Source of the DNA: Endozoicomonas gorgoniicola
Lineage (GTDB): Bacteria > Pseudomonadota > Gammaproteobacteria > Pseudomonadales > Endozoicomonadaceae
Length of the DNA stretch: 64,000 nt
NCBI RefSeq assembly: GCF_025562715.2
Contig: NZ_JAPFCC010000001.1
Coordinates: 496,001-560,000 of the forward strand
Reading direction: 5' to 3'
Translations under genes and position numbers: made by a program
Notes under the pieces: model-generated
What the model saw: the letters and a program-made list of their open reading frames with translations, nothing else
Database searches by the model: none
Told to the model about the DNA's origin: nothing
In this document: one piece after another, positions 36,780-44,877 of the stretch
How the letters are laid out: each line of letters begins with the position of its first letter
Position numbering within the stretch: the stretch's first letter is position 1

Positions 36780-37739
36780 ATGAAAGCGACTCTTATTCGA
36801 CTTGCTGGCTTATTAGTATTGTTGTGCTCGGGACTGGTTTACCCGGAAAGTAATATTAGTTCTAAGCTCTGGAAAATCACAGATAATCATCAACAGATCA
36901 GAGGCTACCTGTTTGGCTCGGCTCATCTGGGGGTGCCGGAAGAAAAACTTTTCAAAAGTTTTCCAAAACTGAAGGAAGCCATTCATAGTGTCAGCCGGGT
37001 CGCTTTAGAAAATCCATTCGTGTTTGATATCCCGGAGGTTAATGAAAACGCCCCAGAGCCAGCCAGAATTGATTGTACTCAGGGTGCAGGCTTGTATCTG
37101 AGTGAATCTGAGTTTACTGCTTTCCAGGCCAGAGTAGCAGAAATCTATGGCCAGGATTCAGAGATTACACAAAATGCATTCTGCTTTAACCCAGGTTTCT
37201 TTCTGAATGAAGGCCTTCAGGGACAGTCGGAATTGCTTTTTTCAGGCAGCGCTGTCGATATGGTTATCGCGAACTATTCGTTGGATCAGGGTAAATCAGT
37301 AACGGCACTGGAAGGGTATGAAGCATTAAGGTATGAAGAAACTTTTAGTCCGGGCTATCAGCGGCTCCGTCTACTGAACTGGATTAAAGCCAGGAAGCCG
37401 ATGTTAGCACAAGTGGATGATGAAGAACTGAAGTTCATAATAACAGGGATGGCAATCCGATACTTTAGCAGTCTTGATAGTTCTGAGAATTTTTTATTCG
37501 ATAATGGAATCGAAACAAATCTCATTTTGGACTGGGTTGAAAGATATCAGGAGCAAACAGAAGATAAGTTTTCACTTAAGTACAGGAATTTATGCTGGAT
37601 GTCCAAAGTTAAGGAGCTATTGAATAGTCGTAGCAGTGTTCTGTTTGTTGTCGGTTTTTATCATTTAGCAGGAGAAACAGGATTAGTTAATCTGATCAGG
37701 AAGCAGGGGTTCAACGTAGAGCCAGTTACTGATGACTGA
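36780..37739 (+). CDS. TraB/GumN family protein
   Basis: The 319-residue protein has a signal peptide (LAGLLVLLCSGLVYPES) and the TraB/GumN fold marks: GYLFGSAHLG near residue 42, a middle KSVTALEGYE block, and a late VLFVVGFYHLAGETGL with the conserved His and Gly. The family has catalytic-looking Glu/His residues and is thought to include metal-dependent peptidase-like enzymes. It stands alone with an aggggaggtg ribosome site. The C58 protease array begins just after it on the other strand. Confidence 0.82.
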   Translation: MKATLIRLAGLLVLLCSGLVYPESNISSKLWKITDNHQQIRGYLFGSAHLGVPEEKLFKSFPKLKEAIHSVSRVALENPFVFDIPEVNENAPEPARIDCTQGAGLYLSESEFTAFQARVAEIYGQDSEITQNAFCFNPGFFLNEGLQGQSELLFSGSAVDMVIANYSLDQGKSVTALEGYEALRYEETFSPGYQRLRLLNWIKARKPMLAQVDDEELKFIITGMAIRYFSSLDSSENFLFDNGIETNLILDWVERYQEQTEDKFSLKYRNLCWMSKVKELLNSRSSVLFVVGFYHLAGETGLVNLIRKQGFNVEPVTDD

Positions 37740-37784
37740 TTCTGAAGTCGCATGAATGCTGATAGGTGATGTTATTTGATATTT

Positions 37785-37892
37785 ATCAGGGTGTGGTGAA
37801 TGTTGCAGGAAGTGATTCTGTCATTTTCATCGGGGAGTCAACGCTGACGGCCAGTGAACAGAGCGGACTTCTGGTGCTGGCAGGGTTGCCGC
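37785..37892 (+). pseudogene. Pirin gene 3' fragment (duplication scar)
   Basis: This non-coding stretch is about 80-90% similar to the 3' part of the pirin gene (45479-45615): tatcagggtgtggtgaatg, then cagtgaacagagcgg. A deletion removes about 30 bp in its middle. It directly precedes the first C58-like gene, just as the real pirin gene precedes the fourth one at 45745. The array therefore started as a copy of the pirin/C58 locus. Confidence 0.8.
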
Positions 37893-37895
37893 AGG

Positions 37896-38603
37896 CTAAG
37901 ATTGAGTGAGAGGTACGGCTGGTGCAAAGGGGATTAGCTGCCATTTATCCATGAAGCCAAGGGGTTTGTAATACTTTCTGAAGTATTGTGGAAAAAAGCA
38001 GATGAAGTCCTGACGGTTGCTAAACCACGCTTCTCCCATGTTTGCATCGAACAGGCAGGCATCTCCAGCCTGGTCACTGGACCGGCCAAGCCAGACACAA
38101 ATTGTATGTGACCTATAACCGGTATCAAAAGTTATGATGGCATAGCAGTTACTCAACCCGATTAATGCACTGGTTATATGAGTCTCAATATCGGGTTGAT
38201 ACTCCTTGTGGAAAATCTCCCTTTTTTTTCTATAGGCTCTTTTTTCCAGTATCTCTGCTTCCGGGTACGATAGAATGGTTTGTTCACGGCTGCTGTAAAG
38301 AGGGAAAATGCCGTGCATTTCAAAAAACAGCTCTAACTTGGAGCTATCATAGTGCGGATGGTTAAAAAAATTATTTAAACGTGCCATCTCTTTGGCAAGT
38401 AATGTATTCAAATATTCCTTTTTTGGGGGGCCGATGTAATTGGCCAGGCTGTCATTCTGCGAATGATATCTTATCCAGTTAGCGCACAGTGCTACACAAA
38501 CTCCAGTTGGTCGCCCCCCCAGAGAGGCAAAATCTGCGTGTGAAAACTGCCACACACGGTGGCCATTATGTTGTCTGATCAGGTAGTTTAAGTTTGACTC
38601 CAT
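37896..38603 (-). CDS. YopT/AvrPphB-like (C58-type) cysteine protease candidate, copy 1
   Basis: The 235-residue protein has no signal peptide. It shows the C58 triad layout: Cys36 in GVCVALCANW (with the usual Trp seven residues on), His166 in SHTICVW and Asp186 in LFDANMGE. In YopT, AvrPphB and related type III effectors such a triad cleaves host proteins near lipid or protease sites. Between Cys and His lies a helical region with a basic run (KKREIFHKEY). It is copy 1 of a three-gene array. A host-directed effector role is inferred; the fold call rests on motif spacing only. Confidence 0.7.
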   Translation of the reverse strand: MESNLNYLIRQHNGHRVWQFSHADFASLGGRPTGVCVALCANWIRYHSQNDSLANYIGPPKKEYLNTLLAKEMARLNNFFNHPHYDSSKLELFFEMHGIFPLYSSREQTILSYPEAEILEKRAYRKKREIFHKEYQPDIETHITSALIGLSNCYAIITFDTGYRSHTICVWLGRSSDQAGDACLFDANMGEAWFSNRQDFICFFPQYFRKYYKPLGFMDKWQLIPFAPAVPLTQS

Positions 38604-38758
38604 TGTCTATACACCTCGAATACAGATTGGCCCTGTACCAGCCAAACAAATCGGCCTTTCCCATATCGGGCAAATGAAGCAAATGATGGTACTTCATAGA
38701 CACAAGCTCACACTGTCAGCCACTCACGTCAAGATAGTAGAGCGGTGACGTTTATACC

Positions 38759-38890
38759 AGTCAGGGCTGTCATCATCTAACTCTTTAAAAACTCTACAGA
38801 AGGCGCAAAGAAAGCACAGCCCGTCACTGCGGTAGTGAACAGAGCGGACTTCTGGTGCTGGCAGGGTTGCCGCAGGCTAAGATTGAGTGA
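38759..38890. pseudogene. Fused DyP and pirin 3' fragments between C58 copies 1 and 2
   Basis: From cagtcagggctg (38759) to ggtag (38835) the sequence copies the 3' end of the DyP gene (42542-42618). It then continues as the pirin 3' fragment. The same fusion recurs at about 39740-39871, so it arose once and was amplified. Neither part is translatable. Confidence 0.85.
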
Positions 38891-39584
38891 GAGGTAAGGC
38901 TGGTGCAAAGGGGATTACCTGCCATCTATCCATGTAGCCAAGGGGTTTGTAATACTTTCTGAAGTATTGTGGAAAAAAGCAGATGAAGTCCTGACGGTTG
39001 TTAAACCACGCTTCTCCCGCGTTTGGATCGAACAGGCAGGCATCTCCACCCTGGTCACGGTACCAGCCAAGCCAGACACAAATGGTATGTGCATTAAAGC
39101 CGGCCCAAAAAGTTATGATGGCATAGCAGTTACCCAACCCGATTAATGCACTGGTTATATGAGCCTCAATATCGGGTTGATACTCCTTGTGGTAAATCTC
39201 CCTTTTTTTGCTATAGGCTATATTTTCCAGTATCTCTTCTTCTGGGTACGATAGAAGGGTTGATTCACGGCTGCTGTAAAGAGGGAAAATGCCGTGCATT
39301 TCAAAAAACAGCTTTAACCAGTAGCTATCATAGCCCCTATGGTTAATAAAATTATTTAAACGTGCCATCTCTTTGGCAAGTAATGTATTCAAATATTCCT
39401 TTTTTTCGGGGTCGATGTAATTGGCCAGGCTGTCATTATGCGAATGATATCTTATCCAGTTAGCGCACAGTGCTACACAAACTCCAGCTGGTTCCCCCCC
39501 CAGAGAGGAAAAATCTTTTTGTGAAAACCGCCACACACGGTGACCATTATATTCTCTGATCAGGTAGTTTAAGTTTGACTCCAT
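38877..39584 (-). CDS. YopT/AvrPphB-like (C58-type) cysteine protease candidate, copy 2
   Basis: The 235-residue paralogue of the previous gene, with the same triad: Cys36 in GVCVALCANW, His166 in AHTICVW and Asp186 in the more canonical LFDPNAGE. It has the same length as copy 1. Differences cluster in the middle helical region and before the His (WAGFNAHT against DTGYRSHT), close to the likely substrate groove. The start ATGGAGTCAAAC is preceded by a shared leader copied in each unit. Confidence 0.7.
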   Translation of the reverse strand: MESNLNYLIREYNGHRVWRFSQKDFSSLGGEPAGVCVALCANWIRYHSHNDSLANYIDPEKKEYLNTLLAKEMARLNNFINHRGYDSYWLKLFFEMHGIFPLYSSRESTLLSYPEEEILENIAYSKKREIYHKEYQPDIEAHITSALIGLGNCYAIITFWAGFNAHTICVWLGWYRDQGGDACLFDPNAGEAWFNNRQDFICFFPQYFRKYYKPLGYMDRWQVIPFAPALPLTQS

Positions 39585-39857
39585 TGTCTATACACCTCGA
39601 ATACAGATTGACCCTGTACCAGCCAAACAAATCGGCCTTTCCCATATCGGGCAAATGAAGCAAATGATGGTACTTCATAGACACAAGCTCACACTGTCAG
39701 CCACCCACGTCAAGATAGTAGAGCGGTGACGTTTATACCAGTCAGGGCTGTTATCATCTAACTCTTTAAAAACTCTACAGAAGGCGCAAAGAAGGCACAG
39801 CCTGTCACTGCGGTAGTGAACAGAGCGGATTTCTGGTGCTGGCAGGGTTGCCGCAGG

Positions 39858-40589
39858 CTAAGATTGAGTTAGAGGTAAGGCTGGTGCTAAGGGGATTACC
39901 TGCCATTTATCGATTAAGCCATCAGGTTTGTAACACTTTCTGAAGTATTCTGGAAAAAAGCAGATGAAGTCCTGACGGTTGCTAAACCACGCTTCTCCCA
40001 AGTTTGGATCGAACATGCAGGCATCTCCACCCTGGTCACGGTACCAGCCAAGCCAGACACAAATGGTATGTCCATTATAACCGGCATAAAAAGTTATGAT
40101 GGCATAGCAGTTACCCAACCCGATTAATGCACTGGTTATCTGAGTCTCAATATCGGGTTGATACTCCTCGTGGAGAATCTCCCTTTTTTTTCTATAGGCT
40201 ATTTTTTCCAGTATCTCTTCTTCTGGGTACGATAGAATGGTATGTTCACGGCTGCTGTAAAGAGGGAAAATGCCGTGCATTTTAAAAAACAGCTCTAACC
40301 TGGAGTTATCATAGCGCCGACCCTGATGGTTCATAAAATTATTTAAACGTGCCATCTCTTTGGCAAGTAATGTATTCAAATATTCCTTTTTTTTGGAGCC
40401 GATGTAATTGGCCAGGCTGTCATTCTGCGAATGATATCTTATCCAGTTAGCGCACAGTGCTACACAAACTCCAGCTGGTTGCCCCCCCAGAGAGGAAAAA
40501 TCTGCTTGTGAAAACTCCCACGCACGGCGACCATTATATTTTCTGATCAGGTAGTTTCTGTTTAGCGGACTAGCCCGCCCGGCGGGCAC
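39858..40589 (-). CDS. C58-type cysteine protease candidate, copy 3, 5' end displaced by IS110
   Basis: The catalytic part is intact (GVCVALCANW, GHTICVW, LFDPNLGE), but the native start codon now lies at 42230-42232, on the far side of the IS110 element. The first native codons were ATG GAG CT; the open frame now begins at a GTG inside the IS (40589), with eight foreign residues before NRNYLIRKYNG. Without the native leader and ribosome site it may be silent unless the IS supplies a promoter. A six-base insertion (RR near residue 89) distinguishes this copy. Confidence 0.7.
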   Translation of the reverse strand: MPAGRASPLNRNYLIRKYNGRRAWEFSQADFSSLGGQPAGVCVALCANWIRYHSQNDSLANYIGSKKKEYLNTLLAKEMARLNNFMNHQGRRYDNSRLELFFKMHGIFPLYSSREHTILSYPEEEILEKIAYRKKREILHEEYQPDIETQITSALIGLGNCYAIITFYAGYNGHTICVWLGWYRDQGGDACMFDPNLGEAWFSNRQDFICFFPEYFRKCYKPDGLIDKWQVIPLAPALPLTQS

Positions 40590-40824
40590 ACAACCCAGAG
40601 TAACTCTTAGCTGCCAACCTCAATTCTTCGTCCTACGATAAGGAAGGAGGCATATCCGAGCCAGAGACCGAACGCACACTGGTGCTCTTGCCCGAAGTTT
40701 AGCGTGGTCGGGAGGCTGGCGACCGCATCACTGATGACGCCTGGCGATCTCGTTCAGAAGACTGCATATGATCGACAGCCCCATACCCGGATATGCCTTC
40801 GTTCAGTAGTGTAGGAACGCAGTC
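40566..40824 (+). ncRNA. Candidate bridge RNA region of the IS110 element
   Basis: IS110-type recombinases studied so far (for example IS621) use a structured bridge RNA made from the non-coding left end, with loops that pair to target and donor DNA. This element has its long non-coding part on that side. The region includes GC-rich inverted repeats such as gcccgcc/ggcgggc (40573-40587). The native target is known from the paralogues (around gtttgactccattg), so loop matching can be tested. RNA ends are not defined here. Confidence 0.5.
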
Positions 40825-42186
40825 ATGAAACACAACCCAAATCCGGCTAAAGTTCAAAAGCGGATATCTGGCCATCTAAAAACCGTGAACCTCTATGCTG
40901 CAGGCATTGATATTGGTTCAGAGTTCCACTTTGTTGCTGTCCCTAAAGAGCTCGATGAACAGTCGGTTCGGTCTTTTGCCTGCTTTACCTCTGATCTCGA
41001 AATGATGACTCAATGGCTCGTGAAAATCGGAATTACGACCGTGGTCATGGAGTCTACCGGAATCTATTGGATTCCCGCTTTCGAAATGCTTGAAGAGCAC
41101 GGCCTTGACGTCAAACTGGTGAATGCTCGTCATGTTAAAAACGTCCCTGGTCGTAAAAGTGATGTGCAGGACTGTCAGTGGTTACAACAACTGCATACTC
41201 ATGGCCTGCTTGAGGGAGCTTTTCGCCCTGAAGATCAGGTGTGTGCCTTGCGTGCCTATATGCGTCAGCGTGAAACCCTGATCCGTTACCGGGCGTCGCA
41301 CATACAGCACATGCAGAAAGCTTTACGGCAAATGAACCTGTTGTTGGACAATGTCGTTGCGGATATCACTGGCAAAACGGGGATGGGTATCATTCTCTCC
41401 ATTCTCGCGGGAGAGCGTGACCCAGAGGTACTGGCCAAACACCGGGACTCTCATTGTAAAAAATCAGAGAAAGTCATTGCTAAGTCACTGCATGGGCATT
41501 ACCGGGTGGAACACCTATTTGCCTTAAAGCAGTCTGTTGAGCTTTATGATTTTTACGAAAAGCAAATTGAAGCTTGTGACAAGGCATTGGAAGACCAGTT
41601 GAACCAGTTTGATGATAAGTCCGAGAGTATCTCTCTGCCTGCAAAACGCAAATCAGCCAGCGCCCCTGCTTTTGATGTAAGAACTCACCTTTACCGGGTG
41701 ACAGGGGTAGATCTGACATCGATTGAGGGAATAGAGGAAAATACCGCCCTGAAGGTAGTTTCTGAAATTGGTACAGACATGAGTCGCTGGCCGACAGTGA
41801 AGCACTTTTGTTCCTGGCTGGGACTGAGCCCGGGAAACAAGATATCAGGAGGCAAAGTGTTGAGCAGCAAGACCAAAAGAATCCCTAACCGGGCCGCTTC
41901 TGCTCTGCGTATGGCTGCACTGACTCTGGTGAGTTCGAAAAGTGCGCTGGGAGCCTATTATCGTCGAATGAGAAGTAAGCTGGGGGCACCAAAAGCGATT
42001 ACAGCGACTGCACATAAACTTGCCCGGCTGATTTACAGCATGCTGAAAAACGGCTCAGAGTACGTAGATAGAGGTCAGGATTACTACGAGGAGCAATACC
42101 GTGACCGAGTCATTAAAAACATGAGAAAGCGCGCTGAAGACATGGGTTACAAACTGGTCGAAATTGAAACAGCCTCACCATCTTGA
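40825..42186 (+). CDS. IS110-family DEDD transposase/recombinase
   Basis: The 453-residue protein has the N-terminal RuvC-like DEDD domain (AGIDIGSEFHF, VVMESTGIYW, KSDVQDCQWLQ) and the C-terminal Tnp domain with the conserved serine in RAASALRMAAL. Both domains look complete, so the element could be active. It has a middle insertion rich in Lys/Ser. It lies inside the third C58-like gene, in the opposite orientation to it. Confidence 0.93.
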   Translation: MKHNPNPAKVQKRISGHLKTVNLYAAGIDIGSEFHFVAVPKELDEQSVRSFACFTSDLEMMTQWLVKIGITTVVMESTGIYWIPAFEMLEEHGLDVKLVNARHVKNVPGRKSDVQDCQWLQQLHTHGLLEGAFRPEDQVCALRAYMRQRETLIRYRASHIQHMQKALRQMNLLLDNVVADITGKTGMGIILSILAGERDPEVLAKHRDSHCKKSEKVIAKSLHGHYRVEHLFALKQSVELYDFYEKQIEACDKALEDQLNQFDDKSESISLPAKRKSASAPAFDVRTHLYRVTGVDLTSIEGIEENTALKVVSEIGTDMSRWPTVKHFCSWLGLSPGNKISGGKVLSSKTKRIPNRAASALRMAALTLVSSKSALGAYYRRMRSKLGAPKAITATAHKLARLIYSMLKNGSEYVDRGQDYYEEQYRDRVIKNMRKRAEDMGYKLVEIETASPS

Positions 42187-42383
42187 CTCTATGCAAATAA
42201 CTAGTCCCGAAGGAGTTACTCAGAAGCTCCATTGTCTATACACCTCGAATACAGATTGGCCCTGTACCAGCCAAACAAATCGGCCTTTCCCATATCGGGC
42301 AAATGAAGCAAATGATGGTACTTCATAGACACAAGCTCACACTGTCAGCCACCCACGTCAAGATAGTAGAGCGGTGACGTTTA

Positions 42384-42540
42384 TATACCAAAACTCATTT
42401 GAAACATAAGGTTTATGATTGCCCCTATCGTCATCCCCGCGAAGGCGGGGATCCACTGTTCGTGGTAGATTCCCGCTTTCGCGGGAATGACGGCAAAACG
42501 ACAATTATAAACCCACTGGTTTCAAGTGGGGTTTGGTTTA
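42384..42540. mobile_element. MITE-like element with imperfect terminal repeats
   Basis: About 157 bp present here are absent from the matching place in units 1 and 2 of the array (gacgtttata / cagtcaggg is continuous there). The ends form 22-bp imperfect inverted repeats (18 of 22 match: tataccaaaactc at the left, gggtttggttta at the right). Inside lies a strong palindrome, cgtcatccccgcgaaggcg with its complement near 42470-42492, of a type common as dispersed repeats in proteobacteria. It has no coding capacity, so it would need a transposase in trans. Confidence 0.75.
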
Positions 42541-42560
42541 TCAGTCAGGGCTGTCATCAT

Positions 42561-43478
42561 CTAACTCTTTAAAAACTCTACAGAAGGCGCAAAGAAGGCA
42601 CAGCCTGTCACTGCGGTAGAGAAGTTCATCAGGTGGTCATAGTGTCCGGCCTCGTCGGCTTTCATCATGGCTTCAAGCATCAGCTCAAAGTGCAGCGGGG
42701 TACGGCAGTAGGAAGCAAAGAGCAGTCCGGCTTCCTTGCTGTTGCCGTATGGCATGCTGTGACGCAGGATTTCCATGCCTTTGCCGTCTGCGTCTTTTAT
42801 GTTGGCGCGTTTTACGTGGGCGGTCGGTGCTTTTTCTTCGCGATTGAACTCAATATTGTCTGCTTTGGTACGACCGATGATTTTTTCCTGCTCTGGAACA
42901 GGCTGCTCGTTCCACTGATGCAGGTGGTGGATGTAGCGCTGTGTATGAATATAACTGCCTGCGGCAAAGTCTGAGTCTTCTTCACCCACCAGGGCAACAC
43001 TGGCACGACTGTCGCCAGTCGGGTTTTCTGTACCGTCGACAAATCCGGTCAGGTCTCTGGAATCCAGATAACGGAAACCGGACACTTCTTCTTCAACCGA
43101 GATGCTCTTGCCAAACTGCTCAAGGATGTCATGCATCAGCTGGAACACAACATCACGGCGATTGGCGCGGATGTGTAGCAGAATGTCTCCTGCTGTGGCG
43201 GGTGCCAGGCGTTCTTCATCTTCTATTTCAGGGAACGGGCGCAGGGATTTCGGGCGGGACTGAGGGTAGAGTAAGTCCCAGGCGCTGCTGCCAAAGCTGA
43301 CGGTGGATGACAGGCGGGCATCCGGGTACTGTTCAGCCAGTTTAGTTGTCATTTCAGGAATGATGGCACTGGTCTGTCGGATGCGGTCCAGACTGGCAGG
43401 GTCTTTGTTCATCAGCAAAGTAAGAAACAATGCATCGGTATTGGCTTCCGGAGTAATGCCTGACTGAGGAGTGTGCAT
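42561..43478 (-). CDS. DyP-type haem peroxidase (YfeX-like)
   Basis: The 305-residue protein has the DyP signature GFVDGTENP and the conserved late block SYCRTPLHFELML and VTGCAFFAPS, matching the YfeX/TyrA group of cytoplasmic DyP peroxidases. These use peroxide to oxidise dyes and phenolics and may act on haem. Its last codons are copied three times (at the ends of array units) but the gene itself is whole. The stop at 42561 lies close to the MITE-like element. Confidence 0.9.
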   Translation of the reverse strand: MHTPQSGITPEANTDALFLTLLMNKDPASLDRIRQTSAIIPEMTTKLAEQYPDARLSSTVSFGSSAWDLLYPQSRPKSLRPFPEIEDEERLAPATAGDILLHIRANRRDVVFQLMHDILEQFGKSISVEEEVSGFRYLDSRDLTGFVDGTENPTGDSRASVALVGEEDSDFAAGSYIHTQRYIHHLHQWNEQPVPEQEKIIGRTKADNIEFNREEKAPTAHVKRANIKDADGKGMEILRHSMPYGNSKEAGLLFASYCRTPLHFELMLEAMMKADEAGHYDHLMNFSTAVTGCAFFAPSVEFLKS

Positions 43479-43754
43479 GGGTTGTCCCTGATTCGTGTGT
43501 CCAACCGAACACTGTATGAGCTTTAGGTGTTAATAACCATGCTGAGGGTCAATAAAATAAACCTTCAGGTAAGGCGTTTACGTACTTTTTCGACAGTACG
43601 TCTGGGCAGGGTGCAACCTGATCAGCTGATCGTTACAATAGCGCTCTTTCTGCATGCCGGGTGCATTCACTGAGTACGGAAATCACGGCTTATGGTTTGC
43701 CGGTCGCTGGTTTATTTTGGTAATGGAGCCGGGCAGTAATTTTGAGGATAGTCT

Positions 43755-44000
43755 GTGTCAGAGCATATTGAAGTACAACATGAACTCGATACCTGTGGTC
43801 TGCTGTGTCCGGAACCGGTCATGATGTTGCATAATAAGGTTCGGGACATGATAGCCGGTGAAGTGGTGAAGGTGATCGCTACGGACCCGTCTACCCAGCG
43901 CGATATTCCAAAGTTCTGTAATTTTCTGGATCATGAGTTGCTGCACAGTGAAGAAGCCAACAAGCAGTACATCTATATGATTCGCAAAGCAGCGGAATAA
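43755..44000 (+). CDS. tusA: Sulfur carrier protein TusA
   Basis: An 81-residue carrier that accepts persulfide sulfur from IscS and passes it on for tRNA thiolation. It has the diagnostic CGLLCPEP near residue 13, whose first Cys is the persulfide site, and a normal TusA fold length. The start is GTG 43755 with gagg 7 bases before it. Confidence 0.93.
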   Translation: MSEHIEVQHELDTCGLLCPEPVMMLHNKVRDMIAGEVVKVIATDPSTQRDIPKFCNFLDHELLHSEEANKQYIYMIRKAAE

Positions 44001-44232
44001 ATACCATTGCAGCGTAATGGGGGCTTGCCAGTGGTAGTTCCCCCCCTCTTTCATCCATTTGCGCTTTTCAAAACCCACCTGTAACCGCCAATGCCTTCCT
44101 GATTGCCAGTCATTATTATTTCTAAAATTTAGATAGATTGGGGCGAATAATTCGTCTTTTAAATCGTAAAAATCGACGATAAATTAATGGGTAAGGTAAT
44201 AAAAAATACAACACTGCTTACAGGAGCACACC

Positions 44233-44835
44233 ATGAAAACCATCCTGAAAATCACTTCAAGCCTGTTTGGTCAGGAGGGTCAGTCCTCAAAGCTGACGCA
44301 GACATTTATTGAGCGACTGCAGCAGAGACAGCCGGACTCTGAAATCATTCATCGGGATCTTGCGGCAAAGCCTGTGCCACACCTTGATGCAGACAGTTTT
44401 CAGGGGTTTGTAGTACAACCTGATGAGCGTACCGATAGCCAGAAGCGTGCGGCAGAGTTGTCTGATGGTCTGATTGATGAGCTGCAACGCGCCGATATTC
44501 TGGTGCTGGGTCTGCCTATGTATAACTTTGGTATCCCTTCGACCCTGAAAGCTTACTTCGATTATGTTGCCCGGGCAGGTATTACTTTCAAATACACGGA
44601 CAAGGGCGCTGTTGGTTTACTGCAGGGTAAAAAGGCTTATGTGCTGACGACCCGTGGGGGGCTCTATAAAGGCACTTCAAAAGACACGGAAACCCATTAT
44701 GTCACCGACTTTCTGTCTTTTCTGGGCATAGACGATATTCAGTTTGTTTATGCTGAGGGGCTGGCAATGGGCGACGATGCTCGTGAAAAAGCCCTGCAAG
44801 ACGCAGCACAAAGCATTGATCGACTGGTGGTTTAA
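44233..44835 (+). CDS. azoR: FMN-dependent NADH-azoreductase
   Basis: A flavodoxin-fold quinone/azo reductase of 200 residues. The FMN-binding blocks ITSSLFGQEGQSSKLT, PMYNFGIPSTLKAYFDYV and TTRGGLY are those of AzoR. An aggag site precedes ATG 44233. Pirin follows 35 bp later across a repeated 17-bp sequence and may be co-transcribed; both relate to flavin or quinone chemistry, which is only a suggestion. Confidence 0.92.
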   Translation: MKTILKITSSLFGQEGQSSKLTQTFIERLQQRQPDSEIIHRDLAAKPVPHLDADSFQGFVVQPDERTDSQKRAAELSDGLIDELQRADILVLGLPMYNFGIPSTLKAYFDYVARAGITFKYTDKGAVGLLQGKKAYVLTTRGGLYKGTSKDTETHYVTDFLSFLGIDDIQFVYAEGLAMGDDAREKALQDAAQSIDRLVV

Positions 44836-44877
44836 ATGAATGGGTGGTTTAAATGAATGGGTGGTTTAAATGAATAG
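44827..44877 (+). repeat. Three 17-bp direct repeats at the azoR-pirin junction
   Basis: gtggtttaaatgaatgg occurs three times in a row. Each copy contains taaatga, i.e. a stop overlapping a start codon. The first supplies the azoR stop and the third the pirin start. Copy-number change here would alter spacing between the two genes. Confidence 0.85.

Larger units (their letters stand above)
40566..42226 (+). mobile_element. IS110-family insertion sequence
   Basis: Comparison with the intact paralogues fixes the ends: the sequence departs from the C58 block after ag at 40564-40565 and returns after ag at 42225-42226. The element is thus 1661 bp with one core dinucleotide copy (CT on the minus strand). 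There are no terminal inverted repeats or other target duplication, as expected for IS110. A short subterminal inverted repeat, ggactag (40567-40573) / ctagtcc (42201-42207), is present. The single transposase gene leaves a long 5' non-coding part (260 bp) and a short 3' part (40 bp). Confidence 0.9.
37853..42617. repeat. Three-unit tandem array of a 981-bp block carrying C58-like genes
   Basis: Units begin at 37853, 38834 and 39815, exactly 981 bp apart, each at the sequence agtgaacagagcgg. Each unit holds a pirin 3' fragment, a C58-like gene on the minus strand and, at its end, a copy of the 3' end of the DyP peroxidase gene. Units 1/2 and 2/3 are joined by the same DyP-to-pirin fusion (gcggtagtgaacag, with only ag shared). 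Unit 3 leads into the intact DyP gene and was later split by an IS110 element and a MITE-like element. Confidence 0.9.

Noticed and set aside
37785..37892. A short real gene between the GumN-like gene and the first C58 gene
   Set aside because: The sequence is a truncated, internally deleted copy of the pirin gene end with no start.
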